DNA of 64,000 bases from assembly GCA_963812945.1 (NCBI GenBank), contig CAWEXD010000008.1, positions 2,852,001 through 2,916,000 of the forward strand, written 5' to 3'. The stretch comes from DASRDR01 sp963812945 [NCBI: uncultured Candidatus Rokubacteria bacterium]. GTDB lineage: Bacteria; Methylomirabilota; Methylomirabilia; Rokubacteriales. The position numbers were made by a program, and so were the translations under genes. The notes beneath the pieces were generated by a model. It was not told where the DNA came from and searched no databases. It saw only the letters and a program-made list of their open reading frames with translations. Of this stretch, positions 41,036-50,216 are shown piece after piece; position 1 is the stretch's first letter, and each line of letters starts with the position of its first letter.

Positions 41036-42317
41036 TTCCCCGCGCGCCGCGATGCCGTTGCGGCCAGCACACGATGAGCGGGTCGCTCATGCCACCCTGG
41101 TGCAGGTAGCGCTTCCAGCGCCGCAAGGGCGTGTTGCCGGCCCAGGCCCAGCCCCAGGAGTAGTTCGGGTAGGACCGGACCCCGCCCCATTCGTCGAGCC
41201 GCGCCAGGTTCTGCTCGGCGGTCGGCTCGACGCGATTGGGGAACTGCAGCTCGTTGAACGAGCCGTGGAGGCCGCCCTCGGCGCTGGCGCCGTTGTCGGA
41301 GGCGACCAGGATCAGCGTGTTGTCGAGCTCCCCGAGGCGCGCCAGGAACTCGAGGACGCGCCCGAAGTGGTGATCGGTCTGCTCGAGAAACGCCGCGTAG
41401 ACCTCCATCTGCCGGGCGTAGAGCCGACGGGCGTCGGCGGACAGGGACTCCCAGGCCGGCACCCACGGTGGCCGCGGCGACAGACGGGTGCCCGGCGGCA
41501 CGACGCCGGACGTTACCTGGCGCGCGAACGCCGCCTCGCGCCAGCGGTCCCACCCCTGGTCGAATTGCCCGCGGTAGCGCGCGATCCAGTCCGGCTCGAC
41601 GTGATGCGGGGCGTGCCCGGCACCCGGACAGAAGTACATGAAGAAGGGCTTCTCCGGCGCCACCGTGCGGAGATCGGTGACGAACTCGATGGCGCGGTCG
41701 GCGAGGTCCGCGTTGAGATGGTAGCCGTCCGCGGGCGAGCGCGGCGGGTCGACGTAGTGGTTGTCGTGGACCAGCGTCGGGACCCACTGGTTCGTCTTGC
41801 CGCCGAGGAAGCCGTAGTACCGCTCGAAGCCGCGGGAGAGCGGCCACCGGGCCTTGGAGGCGCCCGAGGCGTACTCGCTCGCGAGGGTCAGGTGCCATTT
41901 CCCGATGGCGAACGTGGCATAGCCCTGCCGCAGCAGGACCTCGGAGAGAAACCCGTTCTCCCGCGGCACCATGCCGTTGTAGCCCGGGAACCCGGTCGCC
42001 ATCTCCTGGATGATGCCGACGCCGTTCGAGTGGTGATTGCGCCCGGTCAGGAGGCACGCGCGCGTCGGCGAGCAGATCGCGGTCGTGTGAAAGTCGCGAT
42101 AGCGGAGGCCGCCGGCCGCCAGGCGGTCGATGCTGGGGGTTCGGATGTCGGCGCCGAAGCAGCCGATCTGCGCGAAGCCCACATCGTCGAGCAGCACCAC
42201 CAGCACGTTCGGCGTGCCGGTTCCCGCTCGGGGCGCGACCGGCCACGCGGCAACCGACTCGCCCACCGTGCGCCCGATCACCCCGGTGAACGGCGTCCCC
42301 TCCGGATAGGTTCTCAC
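40899..42317 (-). CDS. Arylsulfatase, 5' part of a frameshifted gene
   Basis: Type I sulfatase N-terminal half. The modified-cysteine motif is C82-S-P-T-R86 in AICSPTRACLLTGR; metal ligands lie in LLDDVGF and SDNGASAEGG, with Lys in IGKWHL. True similarity ends at DPLIVCWP near 41061, and the frame then runs on as Arg-rich noise to 40899. GTG 42317 is chosen because AAGGAGG lies eight bases upstream; an ATG 13 codons earlier lacks a ribosome site. There is no signal peptide. It is divergent from a sugar-binding-protein gene, so import may precede desulfation. Confidence 0.8.
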   Translation of the reverse strand: MRTYPEGTPFTGVIGRTVGESVAAWPVAPRAGTGTPNVLVVLLDDVGFAQIGCFGADIRTPSIDRLAAGGLRYRDFHTTAICSPTRACLLTGRNHHSNGVGIIQEMATGFPGYNGMVPRENGFLSEVLLRQGYATFAIGKWHLTLASEYASGASKARWPLSRGFERYYGFLGGKTNQWVPTLVHDNHYVDPPRSPADGYHLNADLADRAIEFVTDLRTVAPEKPFFMYFCPGAGHAPHHVEPDWIARYRGQFDQGWDRWREAAFARQVTSGVVPPGTRLSPRPPWVPAWESLSADARRLYARQMEVYAAFLEQTDHHFGRVLEFLARLGELDNTLILVASDNGASAEGGLHGSFNELQFPNRVEPTAEQNLARLDEWGGVRSYPNYSWGWAWAGNTPLRRWKRYLHQGGMSDPLIVCWPQRHRGARGSARPVRACDRRHADRARGHRDRAAAEPRRRPAASAGGRELRAHLP

Positions 42318-42528
42318 CTCGAGCCCCTCCTTGCTGGTCCCTGCCCCGCTGCGCATCGCGTGTGGTGTCGCCGGGTCCGCCGTGTTCGGCCTCCTCGAGG
42401 GCCGCCACAGTCTATCAAGATAGAAGCCGATGGCCCCGGCTCTCGCGCGGTGCCTGGCTTCTCACTTCGGACAGCCGCCCGAAGGAGCGGCCGCGCCAAA
42501 CCATGGGCCTGAACGCCATGGGCCTGAA

Positions 42529-42557
42529 TTGACACGTCGAGGGGGGAGGGCTAGGAT
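42529..42557 (+). promoter_or_regulatory. Promoter TTGACA-N17-TAGGAT of the first CUT1 importer
   Basis: TTGACA (42529-42534), 17 bases, TAGGAT (42552-42557), followed by a 28-base leader with GGAGG before the ATG at 42593. Confidence 0.72.
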
Positions 42558-42592
42558 CGCGCTGTTCCACGTCGGAGGACCCGGAGGAGATC

Positions 42593-43906
42593 ATGAAGCG
42601 GCTCGGCGTGACCTTGGCCATCCTTCTCCTGATCGGGACGGATGCCCGTGCGGCGGACGTGACGCTCAACGTGGCGTCGGAGCTCCTGTTCCGGGCGAAT
42701 TTGAAGGGGCCGTATCAGACCCTGATCAAGACCTTCGAGCAGAAGCATCCCGGCATCAAGGTGAATGCGTACGGCTATCCCCTGGCCGAGTACCACGCCA
42801 AGATCCTGACCGAGATGGCGGCGGGGAACGCCCCGGACATCTGCCAGTCCGTGGCGATGACCTTCTATTCCCACGCGAAGGTCGGCAAGGGCTTCATGAC
42901 CCTCGACAGTCATCTCGACCAGTGGGGGTATCTAGGCGGGGAGGGATTCGACAAGGCGATGATGGCGGACTTCATGGTCGACGGGAAGATCTCCGCCCTT
43001 CCCGTTGGGGGCGCGACCTGGGGATACGCCTACTGGAAGCCGGCCTTCAAGGAGGCAGGCATCCGGGCCGAGGACCTGCAGACCTGGGACGACTTGCTTG
43101 CGGCCGCCAAGAAGCTGACGATCGACCGGGACAAGGATGGACGGATCGACCAGTATGGACTCGGGCTCACCAACGGCCGTGACACCTACGACATCCTCCA
43201 CTGGGAGCAGCTGGCCTGGAGCATCGAGGGCGGCTTCTTCCCCAGCGATCAAGGCCCATACACGGCCGAGCGCGTCTCGGTGAGCGGCCCCCCGAGCGTC
43301 CATGCCATGGAGCTTCTGGCGGATGCCGTTCACAAGCACAAGGTCGTCGTCCCGGGTGTCTGGACCAGCGAGAAGGCCGCCACCGACCTTCTCTTGACGA
43401 AGAAGGCCGCCATCGTGTTCGTTCACTTGGGCATGATCGAGGGGTTCCGGATGCTGAGGCCGGACGAGTTCCAGAACATCGGGTGGCTGAGGAAGATGAG
43501 TGTCACCTGGCAGGGCAAGACATGGAAGCCCGGTGTGAACATCGGGTGGCAGGCCTTCGGCATTCGCAACGAGATTCCGCCGGAGAAGGTGTCGGCGGCG
43601 CTACAGTTCATGCGGTTCTTCGGCAGTCGAGAGGGGCAGACCATTCTGGCGGAGGGCGGCCAGATGCCGATCCGACAGGACGTCGTGAGGGCGCTGGACC
43701 CGGTCAAGTACAAGCACGTCGTGGACTTCTTCGAGTTCCACGCCAAGTACTACACGCACATTCCGCGGCAGAGCAACCTCAAGAAACGGGAAGTCTACTC
43801 CCGTTTCGGCGATACGGCCTTCCAGAAGATCCTCGTCGAGGGCCAGCCGCCCAAGGCCGTGCTCGGTAACGCCCAGACGGAGATCGCCGACATCATGAGG
43901 AAGTAG
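42593..43906 (+). CDS. Sugar ABC importer binding protein (CUT1 family)
   Basis: A 437-residue periplasmic binding protein with a Sec signal peptide (1-21, ending ARA). Family marks are the hinge-region sequences KHPGIKVNAYGYPLAEYHAK, PDICQSVAMTF and AALQFMRFFGSREGQTILAEGG. GGAGG lies five bases before the ATG. Two permease genes follow, without an ATPase gene, as is common when a shared MsmK-type ATPase serves several importers. The ligand is unknown; the sulfatase next door suggests a sulfated or related sugar. Confidence 0.86.
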   Translation: MKRLGVTLAILLLIGTDARAADVTLNVASELLFRANLKGPYQTLIKTFEQKHPGIKVNAYGYPLAEYHAKILTEMAAGNAPDICQSVAMTFYSHAKVGKGFMTLDSHLDQWGYLGGEGFDKAMMADFMVDGKISALPVGGATWGYAYWKPAFKEAGIRAEDLQTWDDLLAAAKKLTIDRDKDGRIDQYGLGLTNGRDTYDILHWEQLAWSIEGGFFPSDQGPYTAERVSVSGPPSVHAMELLADAVHKHKVVVPGVWTSEKAATDLLLTKKAAIVFVHLGMIEGFRMLRPDEFQNIGWLRKMSVTWQGKTWKPGVNIGWQAFGIRNEIPPEKVSAALQFMRFFGSREGQTILAEGGQMPIRQDVVRALDPVKYKHVVDFFEFHAKYYTHIPRQSNLKKREVYSRFGDTAFQKILVEGQPPKAVLGNAQTEIADIMRK

Positions 43907-43923
43907 CCTCCGGGCGCGGAGGC
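43906..43923 (+). terminator. Stem-loop between binding-protein and permease genes
   Basis: GCCTCC (43906-43911) pairs with GGAGGC (43918-43923) around six bases and starts at the last base of the stop codon. There is no T run. It is probably a partial terminator or an mRNA stabiliser. Confidence 0.45.
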
Positions 43924-44108
43924 GTGCCGGCTGTCGGTCGGGACGCCTCGAATGGCCTCCGGACCTCGCCGCGACCGAGCGGTGCCGCGTCCGAGCTGAA
44001 AGGGCACGACGTCCCCTCGGATTCTCTGACCCTCGGGAACGGATGCGGTCGCGTCTGAGCCGGCTCGGCCCCCGCGCTTCCTCCTGGCGGTAGGAGGGCA
44101 GAGGCTCC

Positions 44109-44984
44109 GTGAAGCCGCGCTGGCTCCCCTACATCCTGGTCCTTCCCGCGATCACGATCGTGGCTGGCACCTTGCTCCTGCCGGTGGTCAACGTCGTGGT
44201 CATGAGCGTCACGGACTGGTATCTCCTCGCCCAGCGGGCGGGTGGGGAAGGGCACCCCTTCGTGGGCCTGGCCAACTACGGCGCCGTCTTCAGGAGCCCC
44301 CTGACCTGGAAGGCCCTGAACGTCACCGGGGTCTTCGTGGTCGCATGCGTCCTCATCGAGATCCTGGGGGGCTTGGGGGCGGCGCTGCTCCTGAACGAGG
44401 AGTTCCGAGGTCGAGGCGTGGCACGGACGCTCACCCTGATCCCCTTTGCGATGCCGGTTGTGCCGTGGGCCCTGGCCTGGGTTGTCATGCTGTACTACGA
44501 CGGCATCATCAACCACATGCTGATGAACCTCGGCCTTACCCAGGGAACAGTCGCCTGGCTCGGCCAGTCCAGGACCGCCCTTCCCGCCGTGATCTTTGCC
44601 AGAGCCTTCAAGGTCGTCCCGTTCGTTCAAGTGATGTGTCTGGCCGGCCTGTCGGCCATTCCCGGCGAGCTGTACGAAGCCGCCACCGTGGATGGGGCAT
44701 CCGTGTGGAGACGATTCCGGCACATCACGCTCCCGCTGCTCAAGCCCGTCAGCCTGGTCACGACGCTCATCCTCATCGTGTGGCATATCAATGATTTCGC
44801 CATCGTCTGGGTCATGACCCAGGGCGGCCCGAGCAATGCGACCGAGCTCATCGTCGTCAATGCCTACAAGGTCGCCTTCGAGGCCTTCCGATTCGGGGAG
44901 TCCTCGGCCATCGGCGTGGCCCTCCTGGTCTTCTCGCTGCTGTTCGGTGTCCTGTACCTGAAATCGACGAGGGCCCTCGAATGA
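44109..44984 (+). CDS. Sugar ABC importer permease, MalF type
   Basis: A 291-residue inner-membrane permease with six hydrophobic segments and the EAA loop YEAATVDGASVWRRFRHITL, which docks on the ATPase. The GTG at 44109 is weakly preceded by AGAGG. The TGA overlaps the next start (ATGA). It is unusually short before the first membrane segment. Confidence 0.88.
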   Translation: MKPRWLPYILVLPAITIVAGTLLLPVVNVVVMSVTDWYLLAQRAGGEGHPFVGLANYGAVFRSPLTWKALNVTGVFVVACVLIEILGGLGAALLLNEEFRGRGVARTLTLIPFAMPVVPWALAWVVMLYYDGIINHMLMNLGLTQGTVAWLGQSRTALPAVIFARAFKVVPFVQVMCLAGLSAIPGELYEAATVDGASVWRRFRHITLPLLKPVSLVTTLILIVWHINDFAIVWVMTQGGPSNATELIVVNAYKVAFEAFRFGESSAIGVALLVFSLLFGVLYLKSTRALE

Positions 44985-45820
44985 TGATCGCGGATAGGCT
45001 CCGGCGCCGGAGGACGGTCCTGATCTCTGTCACCGTGATCCTGTACGTGGGGATATCGGTCTTTCCCCTGGCGTGGATGGCGCTGGCGTCCTTCAGCGGG
45101 GATCCGTACTTCCGCCTGCTGCCCACGAAGTACAGCGCGGCCGCCTATGCCGAGGTGCTTTCCTCACCCGATCCGAGTCTCTCGTTCCCCGCCTGGTATG
45201 GGAACAGCGTCAAGGTGACGGTCTCGGTGACGCTGTTGGCAACGGCGCTGTCGGCTCTTGCCGGCTACAGCTTCTCCAGGTTCCGGTTCTACGGACGACA
45301 GGGTCTGATGTACACCATCCTGGTGGGGCAGATGCTGCCCGGCGTCGTCCTGCTCCTGCCCTTGTACATCTATCTCAAGGATCTCCGGCTGCTGGATACC
45401 CACCTCGGCCTGGGCATCGTCTACATGACCTTTGCGATCCCCCTGTGCACCTGGCTGCTGAAGGGCTTCTTCGACACGATCCCCCCCGACCTGGAAGAGG
45501 CAGCCATGGTGGATGGGTGCAGCCGGGTCGGGGCGATGGCTCGCATCGCCCTGCCCTTGGCGGCACCCGGGATCGTTGCGACGACCCTGTTCGCCTTCAT
45601 CACGGCGTGGAACGACTTCATGTTCGCCCTGGCGATCCTGTCCACCCCGGCGAAGTTCACCATCGGTCTCGGCTTGCTGGCCTATCAGCAGGAGTACTTC
45701 TTCCAGTGGAATACCCTGATGGCCGGTGGGGTCCTCATGTCCCTCCCGGCGCTCGCGCTGTACCTGTGCTTGCAGAGATATCTGGTGACGGGGCTCACGC
45801 GAGGATCGGTCAAGGGCTAG
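44981..45820 (+). CDS. Sugar ABC importer permease, MalG type
   Basis: A 279-residue permease; the EAA loop is LEEAAMVDGCSRVGAMARIA, and the C-terminus LVTGLTRGSVKG is the standard MalG ending. It overlaps the MalF-type gene by four bases. No ATPase gene follows; the convergent sulfatase gene ends 13 bases away. Confidence 0.88.
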   Translation: MMIADRLRRRRTVLISVTVILYVGISVFPLAWMALASFSGDPYFRLLPTKYSAAAYAEVLSSPDPSLSFPAWYGNSVKVTVSVTLLATALSALAGYSFSRFRFYGRQGLMYTILVGQMLPGVVLLLPLYIYLKDLRLLDTHLGLGIVYMTFAIPLCTWLLKGFFDTIPPDLEEAAMVDGCSRVGAMARIALPLAAPGIVATTLFAFITAWNDFMFALAILSTPAKFTIGLGLLAYQQEYFFQWNTLMAGGVLMSLPALALYLCLQRYLVTGLTRGSVKG

Positions 45821-45833
45821 GCGGCGCGGCCCG

Positions 45834-48161
45834 CTACATCGGCACCCGCCGGCCCGGCTCGATCGTCACGTCCCGGATCTCCCCCGTGTAGGGGAAGGCG
45901 CCGTGGCGCTCGTAGAGGGCCCAGAGCACCGGGCCGCGGCGGTCGAGCCCGACGTCCAGGCCCTCGAAGACGCCGTACGGCACCATCGTCGGGGCGAGCC
46001 GCGTCCACCGGACCTGCTCGACGTCGTCGAGCAGCAGCCGGCCGCGCCCCTCGCGTCCGCCCTGGGCCTCGTAGTCCAGCGTCGCCGTGTGGGCGCCGGC
46101 GGGCAGCGGTACGCCCGGGAGCGAGGTCCGCTCCCCGAAGCCGTTGTAGTGGAAGTGCAGCCGCCGGTCCTCCACGTACATCACCAGGCCCCCCGTCGGG
46201 TCGCCGATCGCCCACAGCACGCCCGCGTCGTCCGCGCGGTGGGCGAACCGCGCGCGGATGCGGAACGAGCGGTTCGCGATCAGCGGGAACACGTCGGCGC
46301 GGTGGACCGTCTGCATGCCGGGGCGGTAGACGCGGGGCCGGTCGTCGTCCGCCCTCTGGTCGGGCGCCGCGTCGGTGAACTTGTCGCGCCGGTCCCGGTT
46401 GTCGAGCGGGTACACGAAGTACTGCCACGCTGCGTGATCGAACGCCTCCGTCAGCGCGCGCAGCCGTTCAGGATGCTGTGCGTTCACGTCAGTGCTCTCG
46501 GAAAAATCGCGCTCCAGGTGGTGCAGCGTCCAGTTGTCGAGGTCGACCGGCTCGCCCCGCTTCTGGAGCGACCGCGCCAGCCACCCGTCCCGGTAGTACG
46601 CGCGGTTCGACCAGCACTCGTAGTACTGCTCGGTGCGCGGACCAGGCGCCGCGCCGTCGAGCAGCACCGTCGCGAAGCTGGCGCCGTCCATGGGGCGGGC
46701 CCGGCGGCCGTTGACCTCCGGGAGCGGCGGGACGCCGGCGAGCTCGAGCAGGGTGGGCATCACGTCGATCACGTGCACGAACTGCCGGCGGATCGCGCCG
46801 GCCTCGCGGAGGCGGGCCGGCCAGGACACGATGAACGACACGCGCCGCCCGCCCGCCCCGGTGTACGTCTTGAACGAGGGGAACGGCGTGTTCGACACCT
46901 CACCCCAGCCGGTCGGGTAGAGGGGGGCGCCACGGGGGCTCCCCAGGTCGGGGGCCACGGCGCGCTCCTCCTCGATCGGCGGCGCCGCCAGCCCCATGTA
47001 CCGGCGGTTGTTGTTGAACATCCCGGTCGGCCCGCCCGCGTCGGTCCCGCCGTTGTCCGAGGCGAACACGAGAATCGTGTTGTCCAGCTCGCCGATCTCC
47101 GCCAGGAATGCCACCAGTCGCCCGAGGTTCTGGTCGACGCTGTCGAGCATCGCAGCATAGACTTCCATGTGCCGCGCCAGGAGCGGACGGTCGGCCGGAT
47201 CGGTCGCGTCCCACGAGGGCACGCGCGGATCGGAGGCCGGGAGCCGCGTGTCCGGCGGCGCCACGCCGAGCTCGATCTGCTTCCGGAGGCGCGCCTGGCG
47301 CATCGCCGTCCAGCCCGCGTCGTAGCGGCCGCGGTACCGCGCCAGGTCCGCCGGCTTCGCCTGGAGCGGCGCATGGACGGCGTTGTGGGCGAGGTAGAGG
47401 AGGAAGGGCTTGGTCGGGGACGAGGCCCGCAGCTCCTTCACGTACTGGATCGCTCGGTCGGTCCAGTCGTCCGTCGTGTAGTAGTCCCGCGGGTACTCGT
47501 CGACGGGCACCAGCTGCGTGCCCATCATCAGCTGCGCCGGGAAGAAGAAGTGCGCCTCGCCCTCCATGAAGCCGTAGAAGGTGTCGAACCCTCGGCTGGT
47601 CGGCCACGTGTGCTTCGGAGCCGAGGGGACGCAGTCGCGGGTCGGCGTGTTGTGCCACTTGCCGACCATGATCGTCTCGTAGCCCGCCGCGCGCAGCGTC
47701 TCCGGAAGCGTCGCGGCGTCCGGCGGGATCTCGCCCGAGTAGCCGGGATAGCCCGGGCTGGTGTTGGTCAGCCAGCCGGTGCCGACCGCGTGCGCGTTGA
47801 TCCCGGTCAGGAGCGCGGCGCGCGCGGGCGAGCACAGGGGGTGCGTCGTGTAGTGCGTGAAGCGCAGCCCGCGCGCGGCCAGCGCGTCGATGTGCGGCGT
47901 GTCGATCTCGCCGCCGAAGCAGCCGGGGTCCGAGAACCCCATGTCGTCCATGTAGACGATCACGACGTTCGGCGCCCCGGCCGGCGCCGACGGGCGCCGC
48001 GGCCATGCCGGCGTCGACGCGTCGCGGGTGCGGCCGATCCGGCCGGCGAAGTCGCCGAGCGGCGGCCGGGGGAGTTGATCGGACGGCCTTGATCGGATGG
48101 CTTTCGGCCGGTGGCGGCCTGTGGGGGCCCGGCCTGTGCGGGTCGGATCACGTCGCGTCAT
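45834..48161 (-). CDS. Arylsulfatase with C-terminal beta-sandwich domain
   Basis: A 775-residue type I sulfatase. Residues 1-60 are a low-complexity basic extension. The catalytic domain has VYMDDMGF, the formylglycine motif C110-S-P-A-R114, VGKWHN and the late SDNGGTDAGG. The C-terminal region (about 560-770) with VMYVEDRRLHFHYNGFG is the beta-sandwich found in large arylsulfatases. It needs a formylglycine-generating enzyme, absent from the window. AGGAG precedes the ATG. It is the last gene of the sulfatase-importer operon starting at 53567. No signal peptide is visible. Confidence 0.87.
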   Translation of the reverse strand: MTRRDPTRTGRAPTGRHRPKAIRSRPSDQLPRPPLGDFAGRIGRTRDASTPAWPRRPSAPAGAPNVVIVYMDDMGFSDPGCFGGEIDTPHIDALAARGLRFTHYTTHPLCSPARAALLTGINAHAVGTGWLTNTSPGYPGYSGEIPPDAATLPETLRAAGYETIMVGKWHNTPTRDCVPSAPKHTWPTSRGFDTFYGFMEGEAHFFFPAQLMMGTQLVPVDEYPRDYYTTDDWTDRAIQYVKELRASSPTKPFLLYLAHNAVHAPLQAKPADLARYRGRYDAGWTAMRQARLRKQIELGVAPPDTRLPASDPRVPSWDATDPADRPLLARHMEVYAAMLDSVDQNLGRLVAFLAEIGELDNTILVFASDNGGTDAGGPTGMFNNNRRYMGLAAPPIEEERAVAPDLGSPRGAPLYPTGWGEVSNTPFPSFKTYTGAGGRRVSFIVSWPARLREAGAIRRQFVHVIDVMPTLLELAGVPPLPEVNGRRARPMDGASFATVLLDGAAPGPRTEQYYECWSNRAYYRDGWLARSLQKRGEPVDLDNWTLHHLERDFSESTDVNAQHPERLRALTEAFDHAAWQYFVYPLDNRDRRDKFTDAAPDQRADDDRPRVYRPGMQTVHRADVFPLIANRSFRIRARFAHRADDAGVLWAIGDPTGGLVMYVEDRRLHFHYNGFGERTSLPGVPLPAGAHTATLDYEAQGGREGRGRLLLDDVEQVRWTRLAPTMVPYGVFEGLDVGLDRRGPVLWALYERHGAFPYTGEIRDVTIEPGRRVPM
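48092..48122. repeat. 31-bp repeat, second copy at 48993-49023
   Basis: The copies match at 26 of 31 positions and contain TTTCGGCC/CTTCGGCC next to GTGGCGGCCTGT. Each covers the first codons of a gene (sulfatase, permease) in the same operon. This copy also follows a near-copy of its own first 14 bases at 48078. Confidence 0.5.
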
Positions 48162-48170
48162 GGTCGCGCT

Positions 48171-48200
48171 CCTACCGTTGCCTACCGTTGCCTACCGTTG
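48171..48200 (-). repeat. Three perfect tandem copies of a 10-bp unit carrying the ribosome site
   Basis: CCTACCGTTG is repeated three times without change (minus strand CAACGGTAGG). The array spans the permease stop codon and ends in the GGTAGGAG ribosome site of the sulfatase gene, so copy number could affect spacing and coupling. Confidence 0.8.
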
Positions 48201-49028
48201 AATAACGCCCCACCGCACGATCGTCGCGCGCTCGAGGGGCACGAAGAGCAGCCGGTCCATGGCCAGCCACAGGAGCCCGATGACGATCATCCCCATGATG
48301 ATCGTGTCGGACTTGTGCCACTGGACCGCCTCGATCGTCATGTAGCCGAGGCCGTTGGTCCCCGCGATCATCTCGCCGGCCACGAGCGCCCGCCAGCCGT
48401 AGGCCATGGAGGTGCGGAAGCCGAGGATGATGTGGACCAGCGCCCCCGGCAGCACGAGCTCGGTGAAGACCTGCCACCCGCGCCCCCCGTGGCTTCGCAC
48501 CGCCCGGTGGAGCGTGTTCGGGATGGCCTGGACGCCGACCACGGTGTTGTAGATCGCGCTGAAGAAGATGGTGTTGGCGATGACGAACAGCACCGCGCCC
48601 ATGCCGATCCCGAACCAGATGATGGCCAGCGGCACCCAGGCGATGCCCGCGATGGACTGGAGGAACGTGAGGAGCGGCCGGGTGAGGTCGGCCACGTTCC
48701 GGTTCAGGGCGATAGCGATGCCGAGCGGGACGGCCAGGCCGTTCCCGATCAGGAAGCCGAGGGCGAGCCGGTAGAGGCTCCCAAGGACGTGACCCAGCAA
48801 GGAGCCGTCGGCGAGGGCCTCCCACACGCGCCGGCCGGTCTGCTCGAGCGGGGGCAGCATGTAGGCGGGGTACTCGAGAACGTGGGGGGCCATCGCCCAC
48901 GCGAAAAGGGCCAGGACGAAGGGCGCGGCGCCGACCCAGCGAGCCGGGACGCGCCGAAGGGTCCCCGCCGCCAGCACGCTCACGGGGCTACCATTCGACG
49001 GCCTTCGGCCTGTGGCGGCCTGTTTCAC
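48192..49028 (-). CDS. Sulfonate/nitrate-type ABC permease (TauC/SsuC-like), second
   Basis: A 278-residue permease of the NitT/TauT family with six hydrophobic segments and the family motif around RAVRSHGGRGWQVFTELVLPG and IAGTNGLGYM. The GTG start at 49028 lies inside a 31-bp repeat also present at 48092, so the first 15 residues may be an added or untranslated stretch; GTG 48983 is a possible alternative. It follows the first permease by 13 bases. Confidence 0.85.
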   Translation of the reverse strand: MKQAATGRRPSNGSPVSVLAAGTLRRVPARWVGAAPFVLALFAWAMAPHVLEYPAYMLPPLEQTGRRVWEALADGSLLGHVLGSLYRLALGFLIGNGLAVPLGIAIALNRNVADLTRPLLTFLQSIAGIAWVPLAIIWFGIGMGAVLFVIANTIFFSAIYNTVVGVQAIPNTLHRAVRSHGGRGWQVFTELVLPGALVHIILGFRTSMAYGWRALVAGEMIAGTNGLGYMTIEAVQWHKSDTIIMGMIVIGLLWLAMDRLLFVPLERATIVRWGVIQR

Positions 49029-49041
49029 GCCGCGACGCCCG

Positions 49042-49863
49042 TCATTCGCGCTGCTCCGCCGTGGTGACGGCGCCCCACCGCTCCACGGTGGCGCGCTCGA
49101 GCGGGCGGAGGTAGACGTAGTCGATCGCGAGCCAGAGGAGCCCCATCAGGATCATGCCGACGATCGTCCGGTCGGTCTGGTGCTGGGACACGCCCTCGAA
49201 GATCAGGTAGCCGACCCCGGTCTTCGCCGCCACGATCTCGGCGAAGATCAGCCCGCGGAACGCGAACCCGGCGCCGATGCGGAAGCCGGTGAGGATGCTG
49301 GGGAGCGCTGCCGGCAGGATCACCTGGCCCAGGACCTGCCAAGGGGTCGCGCCCAGCGAGCGCACGGCGTTCACGTAGACCTGCGGGACCGTCCGGACCC
49401 CGAGCAGCGTGTTGTAGAGGAGCGGGAAGAACACCACGTAGACCAGCGCCACCAGGATCGTCTCGAGGCCGTATCCCCACCAGAGGACGAACATGGGGAT
49501 CCAGGCGACCTCGACGATGGCGAACAGGAAGTTGATCAGCGGGGACAGGAGGCGGCTCAGGAAGCCGTTGAGGCCGATGGCGAGGCCGGCGCCGACGCCG
49601 GCCAGCGTGCCCAGCGCGACTCCGAGCCCGTACCGGTAGAGGCTGTCCGTCACGTAGACGGGCAGGATCCCCTTCCACGCGAGGGCGCCGAACGCCCGCC
49701 AGACGTCGGCCGGCGACGGGTAGAAGTACGGCTCGAGCCCGACCAGCGGCACCGACGCCTGCCACAGGGCGAGGAAGACGAGGATCCCCGCGGCCCCGCG
49801 CGCGAGCCGCGGCAATCCGCGAAGGGGCGGCGCCACCGGGCGGATCGCCACCGCGGACGTCAT
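49042..49863 (-). CDS. Sulfonate/nitrate-type ABC permease (TauC/SsuC-like), first
   Basis: A 273-residue NitT/TauT-family permease. Hydrophobic segments alternate with VNAVRSLGATPWQVLGQVIL, the ATPase-docking loop, and KTGVGYLIFEG. Two different permeases in one operon suggest a heterodimeric channel, unlike the usual single SsuC. The ATPase, binding protein and a small membrane protein lie just upstream. Confidence 0.86.
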   Translation of the reverse strand: MTSAVAIRPVAPPLRGLPRLARGAAGILVFLALWQASVPLVGLEPYFYPSPADVWRAFGALAWKGILPVYVTDSLYRYGLGVALGTLAGVGAGLAIGLNGFLSRLLSPLINFLFAIVEVAWIPMFVLWWGYGLETILVALVYVVFFPLLYNTLLGVRTVPQVYVNAVRSLGATPWQVLGQVILPAALPSILTGFRIGAGFAFRGLIFAEIVAAKTGVGYLIFEGVSQHQTDRTIVGMILMGLLWLAIDYVYLRPLERATVERWGAVTTAEQRE

Positions 49864-49881
49864 CGCCCGGTCACCCGGCCC

Positions 49882-50178
49882 TCAGCGCCCCGGCCACCGG
49901 CGGACGTCGGCCACCCAGTACTGCCGCGCCAGCTCGCGGGCCGCCGGGCGGCGCACGTCCATCAGGAACACGGACGCGCCGCGCACCTCGATGACCCGAC
50001 CGATCTCTTGCATGCGCGTGACGTGGAAGGCCTCCGGGGGAAACCGGAGCACGACCTCGAAGTGGAGCCGGTCGCCGGGACCCGCCAGCTCCTCGGGCGT
50101 GAGCTTCTGGCGCCCGCTCCAGGCCCCCCAGAGGCCGAAGACGCCGGCGAGCCCGAGGACCAGCGCGGTGGCGACCAC
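49882..50178 (-). CDS. Small membrane-anchored protein of the importer operon
   Basis: About 98 residues from GTG 50178: one hydrophobic segment (VVATALVLGLAGVFGLWGAW) and a soluble domain with LTPEELAGPGDRLHFEVVLRF and VFLMDVRRPAARELARQYW. No family recognised. It sits between the ATPase (38 bases) and the first permease (18 bases), so it is surely co-transcribed and may be an accessory importer subunit. The start is uncertain because the ribosome site is weak. Confidence 0.55.
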   Translation of the reverse strand: MVATALVLGLAGVFGLWGAWSGRQKLTPEELAGPGDRLHFEVVLRFPPEAFHVTRMQEIGRVIEVRGASVFLMDVRRPAARELARQYWVADVRRWPGR

Positions 50179-50216
50179 CGGCCGCAGGAGCCCCGCCCGG
50201 CGGAGCCGGCCGAGAC

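Noticed and set aside
40899-41061. Programmed frameshifting in the sulfatase gene
   Set aside because: No slippery run or downstream structure is seen at 41055-41065; mutation or sequencing error is simpler.
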